DNA of 64,000 bases from NCBI GenBank assembly GCA_965249615.1, contig CBDFMI010000006.1:682001-746000 (forward strand), read 5' to 3'. This stretch comes from G963555815 sp965249615 [NCBI: bacterium]. Its GTDB lineage: Bacteria; UBA8248; JACPRG01. The position numbers and the translations under genes are program-made. Under the pieces are notes generated by a model. The model made no database searches. It was not told the origin of the DNA and was given only the letters and a program-made list of their open reading frames with translations. Shown here piece after piece: positions 17,722 to 25,451 of the stretch (positions are counted from its first letter, which is position 1; every line of letters starts with the position of its first letter).

Positions 17722-17976
17722 CTATTGGTAACGCGGATCGATGTCGTCCGAGATACAAGAGAAGTTCAGAAGTCGGAAATTGCCCGACGCGTCTCGAAAT
17801 TTGATCATGTGATCACTCGCAACGCTTCCTTCCACCCTGCTTCCCGCCATTTGCTCCATGCGGATGGTCATTTCCGTGCTGCATTCCGCTTCGGACTCGA
17901 ACGAGCCCAGACGCTGCCAGGATGGTCCGCTGTTGATCCACAACACCCACCCCAGGAGGAAAAGGTATTTGTGCAC
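17722..17976 (-). CDS. Small secreted Cys-containing protein, unknown
   Basis: An 84-residue protein with a hydrophobic N-terminus (MHKYLFLLGWVLWINS) followed by a short Trp-rich segment (WQRLGSFESEAECS) and a C-terminal LLNFSCISDD. The two Cys could pair in the periplasm. GTG start 17976 follows AAAAGGAG at ideal distance, which is good evidence that it is real. I do not know its function. It converges on dppF and lies 67 nt before the decarboxylase operon end. Confidence 0.65.
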   Translation of the reverse strand: MHKYLFLLGWVLWINSGPSWQRLGSFESEAECSTEMTIRMEQMAGSRVEGSVASDHMIKFRDASGNFRLLNFSCISDDIDPRYQ

Positions 17977-18043
17977 CGAACACTCCTTTTTCTCTAGTGA
18001 GGTCGAGGAGCTGAATCTCTTAGAAGGCCCCTGTCATGGGTTC

Positions 18044-19171
18044 TTAGCTTCCAACCAGGGCGATGAGGATCCCGGCGGCGAGGGCCGAGCCAATGACTCC
18101 CGCCACATTGGGCCCCATGGCATGCATGAGGAGGAAGTTGTTGGGGTCAGCCTCCTGGCCCACCTTCTGAGAAACCCGGGCGGCCATGGGGACCGCCGAA
18201 ACCCCCGCTGAGCCGATGAGGGGGTTGATCTTGTGTCGAGAGAAGAGGTTCATGACTTTTCCAAAAAGGATCCCGGAGGCCGTCCCGAGGGAGAAGGCGA
18301 CGAGTCCAAGGACGAGGATGAAGAGGGTCTGCACATTCAAAAACTCCTTGGCCGTCATAGAGGCCCCCACGGAGACAGCGAGGAGGATGGTCACGAGGTT
18401 CAGGAGCTCATTTTCGGCGGTTTTCAGGAGCCGCCCGACCACACCCGCTTCCCGAAAGAGGTTTCCCAACATCAGCATCCCGATGAGGGGGATGGCGGGC
18501 GGGACGACGAGCCCCGTGAAGATGGTCGTCACGATGGGAAAGAGGATGCGGACCGGCTTCGAGATGGACCGGGGCTCGACCATCACGATCTTGCGTTCTG
18601 CCTCGGTGGTGAGAAGGCGCATGATGGGGGGTTGGATAATGGGGACAAGGGCCATATAGGAATAGGCCGCGACTGCCACAGGGCCGAGAAGGTGAGGCGC
18701 GAGCTTCGCGGACAGATAGATGGACGTTGGCCCGTCGGCCCCGCCGATGATCCCAATCGAGCTCGCCTCGGACAGATCAAACCCAAGGGCGATGGCGCCG
18801 AGAAGGGCCCCGAAGATGGCGAACTGTGCCGCGGCCCCGAGAAGGATGGTCTTGGGATTAGAGAGGAGGGGGCCAAAATCCGTCAGGGCCCCTATCCCCA
18901 AGAAGATCAGGGGGGGGAAGATTCCTTGCTTAACGCCGAAATAGAAATAATTGAGCAGGCCCCCCTCGCTGAACACCCCCCCAAGGGGGAGGTTGGTGAG
19001 GATGACCCCTACCCCGATGGGAAGGAGGAGGAGGGGCTCAAAGCCCTTTCGGATGGCGAGAAAGAGGAGGACGGCGCCAATGGCGATCATGGCCCCGTGC
19101 CCCCAGGTGAAATTGGAAAAACCCGTTAGGCTGACAAACTGCTGAATGGAGTCAATCCACGCTTCTAACAA
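18044..19171 (-). CDS. Sodium-translocating decarboxylase subunit beta
   Basis: A 375-residue membrane protein of the OadB/MmdB/GcdB family. The hydrophobic N-terminal helices are followed by GIIGGADGPTSIYLS, with the Asp that takes part in Na+ transport, and LIGSAGVSAVPMAARVSQKVGQ, conserved in the family. It couples decarboxylation of carboxybiotin to export of Na+ across the inner membrane. TTG start 19171 follows GTGAGGAAACG. It is the last gene of a four-gene operon with the biotin, gamma and carboxyltransferase subunits. Confidence 0.95.
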   Translation of the reverse strand: MLEAWIDSIQQFVSLTGFSNFTWGHGAMIAIGAVLLFLAIRKGFEPLLLLPIGVGVILTNLPLGGVFSEGGLLNYFYFGVKQGIFPPLIFLGIGALTDFGPLLSNPKTILLGAAAQFAIFGALLGAIALGFDLSEASSIGIIGGADGPTSIYLSAKLAPHLLGPVAVAAYSYMALVPIIQPPIMRLLTTEAERKIVMVEPRSISKPVRILFPIVTTIFTGLVVPPAIPLIGMLMLGNLFREAGVVGRLLKTAENELLNLVTILLAVSVGASMTAKEFLNVQTLFILVLGLVAFSLGTASGILFGKVMNLFSRHKINPLIGSAGVSAVPMAARVSQKVGQEADPNNFLLMHAMGPNVAGVIGSALAAGILIALVGS

Positions 19172-19178
19172 CGTTTCC

Positions 19179-19583
19179 TCACTCGATGCGCATTAGGGCC
19201 TGACCTGTCTCCACCTTGTCACCCACCGAGACCATCACCTCGGCCACGGTCCCCGCCCGCCCCGCCCGGATCTGGGTCTCCATCTTCATCGCCTCCAAGA
19301 CGCAGACGACGTCGCTCGGGCGGACCTTGTCGCCCACCTTGACCGGCAAAGAGAGGACCACGCCCGGAAGGGGGGCCGACACGACTCCCCCGGCGCTTGG
19401 GGCCGGATTCGGTTGGGGACGCGGCGCCTGGGACTTACGGGGTTGTCGCCCCGGATTTTTCTTCTGGACCACATCGACCAGGTGCTCCACGCCTGCCACC
19501 TTGACCCGGAGCTGGCCTGGCTTCTCTGTCTCCTCTACCTCCACCTCGTAGGTGGCGTTGTTCCAGGTGATGGTGAACTTCAA
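19179..19583 (-). CDS. Biotin carboxyl carrier subunit of the decarboxylase
   Basis: A 134-residue biotin/lipoyl-attachment protein. The C-terminal domain has the biotinylation motif EAMKM with Lys100, preceded by a Pro/Gln-rich linker (QPRKSQAPRPQPNPAPS) that lets the carrier swing between the carboxyltransferase and beta subunits. TTG start overlaps the gamma subunit stop by 4 nt, consistent with translational coupling. In methylmalonyl-CoA, oxaloacetate and glutaconyl-CoA decarboxylases this is the gcdC/mmdC subunit. Confidence 0.93.
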   Translation of the reverse strand: MKFTITWNNATYEVEVEETEKPGQLRVKVAGVEHLVDVVQKKNPGRQPRKSQAPRPQPNPAPSAGGVVSAPLPGVVLSLPVKVGDKVRPSDVVCVLEAMKMETQIRAGRAGTVAEVMVSVGDKVETGQALMRIE

Positions 19584-19909
19584 AGGTGCTCACTCCGGGA
19601 GATGGCGGCCTGCCGGCCGTCCGCCACCCATCGGGAGGAGACTTCCCGCCTGACGGAGACGCGGAAGCCCTCTCCTGTCTGAGCCTCGAGATAGGCCGCC
19701 GCTGCCGCCGAGACGACCGGCGTGAGGTCTTCTGCCGGGGGAGAGGCTTTTTGCTGAGAAGTTTTTAGGGAGGATGGCGCTTCCCCTGAAGGGGGTTCGC
19801 GAAACAGGCGATTCAGCCCGTGGATGATGAGATTGAGCGCGATGAGACAGAGAAAGATGACCACCATTCCAAATATGGTGAGGAAAATCCCCTGTCCCCA
19901 GATCTGCAT
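19580..19909 (-). CDS. Decarboxylase gamma subunit (OadG family)
   Basis: A 109-residue protein with one N-terminal membrane helix (IFLTIFGMVVIFLCLIALNLIIHGL) and a C-terminal cytoplasmic tail, as in OadG/MmdD. It anchors and stabilises the alpha-beta complex. ATG 19909 follows GGAGA, 14 nt after the carboxyltransferase stop. The C-terminal segment (VVSAAAAAYLEAQTGEGFRVSVRRE) is of the kind found in family members in acetyl-CoA/propionyl-type complexes. Confidence 0.82.
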   Translation of the reverse strand: MQIWGQGIFLTIFGMVVIFLCLIALNLIIHGLNRLFREPPSGEAPSSLKTSQQKASPPAEDLTPVVSAAAAAYLEAQTGEGFRVSVRREVSSRWVADGRQAAISRSEHL

Positions 19910-19923
19910 CCCTAAAGTCTCCT

Positions 19924-21468
19924 TCAGAGAGGAATGTTACCGTGTTTCTTTCTGGGCCGGGTCTCGCGCTTATTCAAGGTCATCTCGAGGGCTCGGGTGA
20001 GCTCTAAGCGCGTGACGCGGGGCTCGATGATGGCGTCCACGTAGCCCAGCGCCGCTGCCGTGTAGGGTTTGGTGAACTTTTCCCTGAACTCTTCAAGCTT
20101 CTCCGTACGTTTTGCCTCGGGGTCCTCGGCCTCGGCGATCTCGCGGCGGAAGATGATGTTGGCCGCCGCCTCCGGCCCCATGACGGCGATCTCCGCTGTG
20201 GGGTAGGCCAGGACCCGGTCGAACCCCATGTCCCGCGCGCTCAAAGAGATATAGGCCCCTCCGTAGGCCTTCCTCAGGATGAGGCTTATCTTGGGAACCG
20301 TCGCCTCTGAGTAGGCGTAGAGCACCTTGGCCCCGTGGCGGATGATCCCCCCGAACTCCTGCTGGGTCCCCGGAAGGAAGCCCGGGACGTCCACAAAGGT
20401 GATCAGGGGGAGGTTGAAGCAGTCGCAGAAGCGGACAAAGCGGGAGATCTTGTCCGAGGAGTTGATGTCGAGGACCCCGGCCAGGACCGCGGGCTGGTTG
20501 CCCACGACTCCGACGGGGTGGCCGTTCAGCCGAGCAAAGCCGACGACGGCGTTCTTGGCATATTCGGGCTGGACCTCCAGGAGGTCCCCGTGGTCAAAGA
20601 CCCGGCAAAAGACCTCGCGGATATCGTAGGGTTCTTGCGGACGGACGGGGATGATGCGTTCTAGCTCCTCATCCTCAAGGGGAGGAGAATCGGTGGGCTC
20701 GGCCTGCGGGGGGTCATCCAGGTTGTTGGAAGGCAAAAAACTCAGAAGCTTTTTCACGAGGGAGAGACTTTCGCGCTCCGTCTGGGAGACAAAGTGGGCA
20801 ACCCCGCTCTGGGTTCCGTGGACCGCGGCCCCTCCCAGCTCCTCAAAGGTCACCTCTTCTCCCGTCACGGCCTTGATGACGTCAGGGCCGGTGATGAACA
20901 TCTGGCTCATCCCCTCGACCATGAAGATGAAATCCGTGATGGCGGGGGAGTAGACCGCGCCCCCGGCGCAGGGTCCCAGGATGATAGTGATCTGGGGGAT
21001 GACGCCTGAGGCGTGGGTGTTTCTGAGGAAGATCTTGGCGTAGCCCGTCAGGGAGGAGATGCCCTCCTGAATCCTGGCGCCGCCGGAGTCATTGATCTGC
21101 AGGAAGGGGCATCCACACTTTACGGCGAGGTCCATGGCCCGACAGATCTTCTCGGCGTGCATCTCACCGAGTGATCCTCCCATGGCCGAGAAATCTTGGG
21201 AGGCGAGATAGACGAGGTTGCCCTCGATCCGCCCCGAGCCCGTCACCACTCCGTCTCCCGGAGTACGCCGCTGGTCCATCCCGAAGTCGGCGCACCGGGT
21301 GGTCGCGAAGGCGTCAAGCTCGACGAAGGTCCCTTCATCCAGCAGGAAGTCGATCCGGTCGCGGGCCGTCATCTTCCCCCGCGCCTGCTGCTTTTGAAGG
21401 GCCTTCTCGCCCCCTCCCAGGCGAGCGGCCGCCCTGCGCTGCCGGAGCTCCTCGATGAGTCCTTTCAT
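19924..21468 (-). CDS. mmdA: Methylmalonyl-CoA decarboxylase alpha / acyl-CoA carboxyltransferase subunit
   Basis: A 514-residue carboxyltransferase of the propionyl-CoA carboxylase beta/MmdA family. The oxyanion-hole motifs GGARIQEG and GPCAGGAVYSPAITDF in the N-domain and FVDVPGFLPGTQQE with GAKVLYAYSEATVPK and LRKAYGGAY in the C-domain are intact. With the gamma, biotin and beta subunits following, it transfers CO2 from a CoA ester to the biotin carrier and drives Na+ export. Methylmalonyl-CoA is the most likely substrate, since MmdA resembles PccB more than OadA. ATG 21468 follows GGAGGA. Confidence 0.9.
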   Translation of the reverse strand: MKGLIEELRQRRAAARLGGGEKALQKQQARGKMTARDRIDFLLDEGTFVELDAFATTRCADFGMDQRRTPGDGVVTGSGRIEGNLVYLASQDFSAMGGSLGEMHAEKICRAMDLAVKCGCPFLQINDSGGARIQEGISSLTGYAKIFLRNTHASGVIPQITIILGPCAGGAVYSPAITDFIFMVEGMSQMFITGPDVIKAVTGEEVTFEELGGAAVHGTQSGVAHFVSQTERESLSLVKKLLSFLPSNNLDDPPQAEPTDSPPLEDEELERIIPVRPQEPYDIREVFCRVFDHGDLLEVQPEYAKNAVVGFARLNGHPVGVVGNQPAVLAGVLDINSSDKISRFVRFCDCFNLPLITFVDVPGFLPGTQQEFGGIIRHGAKVLYAYSEATVPKISLILRKAYGGAYISLSARDMGFDRVLAYPTAEIAVMGPEAAANIIFRREIAEAEDPEAKRTEKLEEFREKFTKPYTAAALGYVDAIIEPRVTRLELTRALEMTLNKRETRPRKKHGNIPL

Positions 21469-21782
21469 GGTCCTCCTCCCCGCCTGTCGGGAACGGGAAA
21501 AGGGTGTGATCGATCAAATATCCTTCACAGAATAATACGAACCTTTAGCCTTTGTCAGCCCTTCTTCTTGACCTCCGGCTGGCTTTATAACATTAACCTG
21601 AGGGTTCTGCCCTGTCTTTAGAGAAGACCACCCTGGACGCCGGGGTTTCTGGCTGGGCTTTCGGGAGCGGAGAGACCCCTTGAGCCCTCAGAGGCGGGCC
21701 CCTTTTCACCTTGTAAATCCTGGCCATGACGTGCATATATCATGGCATATTGCGAAAGGTCCCTGTCTCATAAGAGGTTGCG
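21469..21782. promoter_or_regulatory. Divergent intergenic region with a TGATCGATCA palindrome
   Basis: The 314 nt between the decarboxylase operon and nadE contain no gene. A perfect 10-bp palindrome TGATCGATCA lies at 21507-21516, 39 nt upstream of mmdA, and the region around it is A+T-rich (ATCAAATATCC, AATAATACG). Another A+T-rich patch (CATATATCATGGCATATT) is close to nadE. Both are plausible promoter/operator locations but no clear -35/-10 pair is visible. Confidence 0.3.
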
Positions 21783-22607
21783 TTGATCAAAGAGCTTCAG
21801 ATTCATCCGCCCCTCATCGAGAAGATCCTCACGGGTTTCATCCAAAAGGAGGTCCGAAAGACGGGGTATGAGCAAGTCGTCCTCGGCCTTTCCGGAGGGG
21901 TGGATTCAAGCCTCTGCGCCTTTCTTGCGGCAAAGGCCCTCGGGCCGGAGAACGTAACGGGCGTTATCATGCCCTACAAGGCCAGCAGCCCCGAGAGCGC
22001 CCGGCACGCAGGACTTGTCATCGAGCTGACGAAGATCGAGTCCGAGACGGTCGAGATCACCCAGATGATCGACGTCTACTTTTCTCTCTTCCCCGAAGCC
22101 AACTCTAACCGGCGTGGAAACAAAATGGCCAGGGAGCGCATGACCATCCTCTACGACCTCTCGGCCGTGAAGAAAGCCCTTGTCCTTGGGACCGGCAACA
22201 AGTCAGAGCTCCTGCTGGGCTACGGGACCCTCTACGGGGACATGGCCCACGCTCTAAACCCTCTCGGGGACCTCTATAAGACCCAGGTTTGGCAGCTTGC
22301 CCACCATGTAGGCGTCCCCAAAGAGATCGTCGAGAAGGCGGCCAGCGCCGACCTCTGGCCCGGTCAGGAGGATGAGACCGATCTGGGCTTTACCTACAAC
22401 GAAGTGGACGAGCTCCTCTACTTTATGGTGGACTGCCGTTGTTCCCGGGAAGATCTCATCCAGCGTGATTTTTCCGCCACTTTCATCGACCGGGTCTTTG
22501 ACCTGGTTCGCCTCAATCAGTACAAGCGCCGCCTGCCCGTCATCGCCAAGGTTTCCGACCGAACCATTGACCGAGACTTTCGCTACGCCCGGGACTGGGG
22601 CGTTTAG
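21783..22607 (+). CDS. nadE: NAD+ synthetase, ammonia-dependent
   Basis: A 274-residue NadE without a glutaminase domain, so it probably uses ammonia. The ATP pyrophosphatase loop LSGGVDSS is at residues 36-43, and the family motifs [33 protein letters not shown] and [19 protein letters not shown] follow. It amidates nicotinate adenine dinucleotide to NAD+. TTG 21783 follows AAGAGG. It lies 3 nt upstream of rsmI. Confidence 0.95.
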   Translation: MIKELQIHPPLIEKILTGFIQKEVRKTGYEQVVLGLSGGVDSSLCAFLAAKALGPENVTGVIMPYKASSPESARHAGLVIELTKIESETVEITQMIDVYFSLFPEANSNRRGNKMARERMTILYDLSAVKKALVLGTGNKSELLLGYGTLYGDMAHALNPLGDLYKTQVWQLAHHVGVPKEIVEKAASADLWPGQEDETDLGFTYNEVDELLYFMVDCRCSREDLIQRDFSATFIDRVFDLVRLNQYKRRLPVIAKVSDRTIDRDFRYARDWGV

Positions 22608-22610
22608 TCA

Positions 22611-23303
22611 ATGGTCGACAAGGGGGTTCTCTTCATTGTTGCCACGCCCATTGGGAACCTGGAGGATGTCAGTCTTCGGACCCTTCGGGTCCTGAAGGAG
22701 GTTACCCTCATCGCGGCGGAGGACACTCGACACACCCGAAAGCTCCTCTCTCGACACGATATCTCGGCCCGGCTGGAAAGCTATCACGACCACAATAAGG
22801 AGCAAAAGACCCCCCAACTCCTCGAGAGGCTAGAGGCAGGGGGGGCGATCGCCCTCGTTTCGGACGCGGGCACCCCCGGCGTCTCGGACCCGGGCTACTA
22901 TCTCGTGCGAAGGGCGGCTGAGGCCGGGGTTCAAGTGGTCCCTATCCCAGGTCCGGCTGCCATGATCGCCGCCCTTTCTGCCTGCGGCCTCCCGACAGAC
23001 CGCTTTGCCTTCGAAGGGTTCTTGCCCGCCAAGCCTGGGAAGCGCAGAAAACGCCTGGAGGCCCTGCTCCAGGAGGAGCGCACGCTCATCTTCTATGAAT
23101 CGCCGCACCGCCTGAAGAGGCTCATGGCCGAGATCGCTGAGTGCCTCGGGGACCGGGAGGTGGTCATCGCCCGAGAGATCACCAAAATGCACGAGGAGTT
23201 CATCCGGGGAAGGGCTCAAGAGATCGCCGAGAGGTTGGGTGAGGTGCGGGGCGAATGCACAGTCATCGTGGCCCCTTCGTCCGGGGAGACGTCCAGCCCA
23301 TGA
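22611..23303 (+). CDS. rsmI: 16S rRNA (cytidine-1402-2'-O)-methyltransferase
   Basis: A 230-residue SAM-dependent methyltransferase of the tetrapyrrole-methylase fold. LFIVATPIGNLEDVSLRTLRVL is the N-terminal signature, with AAEDTRHTRKLL, LVSDAGTPGVSDPGY and GPAAMIAALSACGLPTDRF following. It modifies C1402 of 16S rRNA in the decoding centre. The last nucleotides overlap the next gene as ATGA. The length is a little under the usual 280 because the C-terminal extension is absent. Confidence 0.95.
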   Translation: MVDKGVLFIVATPIGNLEDVSLRTLRVLKEVTLIAAEDTRHTRKLLSRHDISARLESYHDHNKEQKTPQLLERLEAGGAIALVSDAGTPGVSDPGYYLVRRAAEAGVQVVPIPGPAAMIAALSACGLPTDRFAFEGFLPAKPGKRRKRLEALLQEERTLIFYESPHRLKRLMAEIAECLGDREVVIAREITKMHEEFIRGRAQEIAERLGEVRGECTVIVAPSSGETSSP

Positions 23304-24415
23304 CGGACGCCCTATGGACCTTCCCCGCCGTCATCCTGGCCGCCATCATCGTGGCGTGGGGGGCGGAGTCGGCTCAGTTCTACGTGGCCCGGGGGGTGGC
23401 CTTTGCCGCCCTCGCCTGGCTTCAGACGCTCCCTGAGTTCGTCATCGAGGGGACCATCGCCTGGCGCCAGGACGTCCACCTCATGACGGCCAACTTCACC
23501 GGGGCCATCCGACTCCTGGTGGGCCTTGGCTGGCCCCTCATCTTCACCGTCGCCGCCACAAGCCACTTCGTTCGGACCCGCGGGCATATTCTTCGCCAGA
23601 TCGAGCTGGAGGGGGAACAGGCCGTCGAGGTCATGGCCCTTTCCCCCCCCTTGGCCTATTTTGGCTTCATCTGGTTCAAGGCGAGTCTCACGGTCCTGGA
23701 CGCCCTCATCCTGATCGGGCTCTACGGCGCCTATATCTATGTCTTGGGAAAGGTCCCCCCTAGAGCCCATGAGGAGGCGGAGGACCTGCCCGCCATCCCC
23801 CGTCGCATTATCTCCCTTTCTCGCCGCAAACGGATCGCGGCGATTGTGGGTCTCTTTTTACTCGGCGGAGTAGGCCTCATTCTGGTGGCCGAGCCCTTTG
23901 TCGAGAGTATGCTGGCCCTGGCCTTCGCCATTGGGGTTTCGGAATTCGTCTTCATCCAGTGGGTCGCTCCCTTTCTCTCAGAGTTTCCCGAGAAGGTGAG
24001 CGCCTTTTACTGGGCCAAATCCCCCGGGAAGGCCTCCCTTGCCCTTCTGAACATGATGTCCTCTAACATCAACGAGTGGACCATGCTGGCCGCTGTCATC
24101 CCCATCGTGTTTTCGGTGAGTCGGGGGGCCATAGAGGGAGTCCCCTTTGACTCCTTTCAGCGGTTTGAGATCCTCCTCACCATGGCCCAGTCCTTCCTGG
24201 CGTTTCTCTTCCTGCTCGATCTCCGTTTTCGTCTCCATGAGGCGGCGGGCCTCTTCGGCCTCTGGTTCATCCAGTTCTTCTGGGCCTCGACCCGAGAAGA
24301 GGTGATGGTCCTCTACGCCATCTGGATCGGGGTTGAGTTGATCCGCCTCGTCACGGGCAACCGGCGAGCGACGGCCTGGGGGGCCTTTCGGGAAGTCATT
24401 CGGAGCTTCTCTTGA
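23300..24415 (+). CDS. CaCA-superfamily (Na+/Ca2+ exchanger-like) membrane protein
   Basis: A 371-residue protein of about ten membrane helices with two inverted repeats. The first has AWLQTLPEFVIEGTIAW and TANFTGAIRLLVGLGW, and the second has APFLSEFPEKVSAFYW and ALLNMMSSNINEWTML. Pro-Glu and Asn pairs at these positions line the ion sites in cation/calcium exchangers. ATG 23300 overlaps the rsmI stop as ATGA, so it is likely translated with rsmI. The frame is open upstream in rsmI, but that part has no similarity. The ion is not predictable. Confidence 0.82.
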   Translation: MTDALWTFPAVILAAIIVAWGAESAQFYVARGVAFAALAWLQTLPEFVIEGTIAWRQDVHLMTANFTGAIRLLVGLGWPLIFTVAATSHFVRTRGHILRQIELEGEQAVEVMALSPPLAYFGFIWFKASLTVLDALILIGLYGAYIYVLGKVPPRAHEEAEDLPAIPRRIISLSRRKRIAAIVGLFLLGGVGLILVAEPFVESMLALAFAIGVSEFVFIQWVAPFLSEFPEKVSAFYWAKSPGKASLALLNMMSSNINEWTMLAAVIPIVFSVSRGAIEGVPFDSFQRFEILLTMAQSFLAFLFLLDLRFRLHEAAGLFGLWFIQFFWASTREEVMVLYAIWIGVELIRLVTGNRRATAWGAFREVIRSFS

Positions 24416-24514
24416 GATGCATGCGAACTGGATGATTCCAAGACCTTCCCTCTGACCTCCAGAGGCGAAACTTGTTTCTTTGTGGCAATCCTAAAACACT
24501 CTGATGAGAGGAAG

Positions 24515-25342
24515 ATGGCGAAGCTTCTCTTCGGTACGGCAGGGACTCCTCTGACCACCAAGGACAGGTCCAGCATCGGAGGTGTGCGCCGGATCCGAGA
24601 GCTGGGCTTGGGGTGCATGGAGGTGGAATTTGTCCGAGGGGTTCGGATGGGAGAAGGGACGGCGGCTGAGGTGGGCCGGGTCGCCAGGGAGGCGGGGGTC
24701 GCCCTCAGCGTTCATGCCCCCTACTACATCAACCTGAATTCTCCTGAAGCGGAAAAACGGAAGGCGAGCCAGAAGCGGATCCTGGATTCCGCGCGAATTG
24801 GGGCCCATTTCGAGGCCCGGGGCGTGGTCTTTCACCCTGGCTTTTATATGGGCACTAAGCCGTCTACAATATTCGGGGAGATCAAGAGCCAGTTTCAGGC
24901 GATGGTCAAAACGCTCCAGAAGGAAGGGGTTTCCGTGTCCCTGAACCCTGAGACGACGGGAAAAGGCAGCCAGATCGGCTCCCTGAACGAGGTCCTTCGG
25001 CTTTCCAAGGTGAAGGGGATCGGCCCCTGCGTGGACTTTTCTCACCTGCACGCCCGAAGCAACGGGAAATATAATTCTTACCGGGAGTTCGCCGGGGTCC
25101 TGGAGGCGGTTGAAAAGAATCTGGGCAAAAAGGCGCTGGGTCAGCTTCACATCCACCTCTCCGGCATCGCTTACGGCCCCAAAGGAGAAAAGCACCACCT
25201 TGTCCTGAAGGAGGCCGACATGGACTACCGGGGGCTCCTGAAAGCTCTAAAAGATTTTTCTGTGGGCGGTCTTCTCATCTGTGAGAGCCCGAACCTCGAG
25301 GAAGACGCCCTTCTGCTACAGAAGATTTATGGAGGACTCTAG
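24515..25342 (+). CDS. AP endonuclease family 2 / TIM-barrel (endonuclease IV-like)
   Basis: A 275-residue TIM-barrel protein of the AP endonuclease 2/xylose isomerase family. The metal site pattern is visible: VHAPYYINLNSPE, GVVFHPGFY, SLNPETTG (Glu), CVDFSHLHAR and HIHLSGIAYG, the usual order in Nfo. The HPGFYMG and CVDFSHLHA segments are closer to archaeal and deep-branching bacterial relatives than to E. coli Nfo. ATG 24515 follows AGAGG; an upstream ATG at 24482 has no Shine-Dalgarno. It would cleave abasic sites in DNA, although other members are sugar isomerases. Confidence 0.8.
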   Translation: MAKLLFGTAGTPLTTKDRSSIGGVRRIRELGLGCMEVEFVRGVRMGEGTAAEVGRVAREAGVALSVHAPYYINLNSPEAEKRKASQKRILDSARIGAHFEARGVVFHPGFYMGTKPSTIFGEIKSQFQAMVKTLQKEGVSVSLNPETTGKGSQIGSLNEVLRLSKVKGIGPCVDFSHLHARSNGKYNSYREFAGVLEAVEKNLGKKALGQLHIHLSGIAYGPKGEKHHLVLKEADMDYRGLLKALKDFSVGGLLICESPNLEEDALLLQKIYGGL

Positions 25343-25352
25343 AAGCCATGAG

Positions 25353-25412
25353 GGTTGCGAACCCTGCGAGGGCTGCGAGCCCTGCCAGGGTGGCGAGCCC
25401 TGCCAGGGTGGC
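25353..25412 (+). repeat. 18-bp tandem repeat in the intergenic region
   Basis: Three consecutive 18-bp units at 25353-25370, 25371-25388 and 25389-25406, plus part of a fourth, share GGxTGCGAxCCCTGCCAG (the third has GGTGGCGAGCCC). Each unit can form AACCCTGCGAGGG-type or CCCTGCCAGGG inverted pairs. They lie between an endonuclease-IV-like gene and an aldehyde dehydrogenase gene. This is a minisatellite-like tract, potentially variable, and might also form terminator-like hairpins. Confidence 0.6.
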
Positions 25413-25451
25413 TGACCTCCTTGTGCGCTGCCTGAATTAAGGAGAGGGACG

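Noticed and set aside
18233-19129. Plus-strand frame (298 codons) opposite the decarboxylase beta gene
   Set aside because: Highly charged His/Gly/Asp-rich translation, typical of an antisense shadow of a membrane protein gene.
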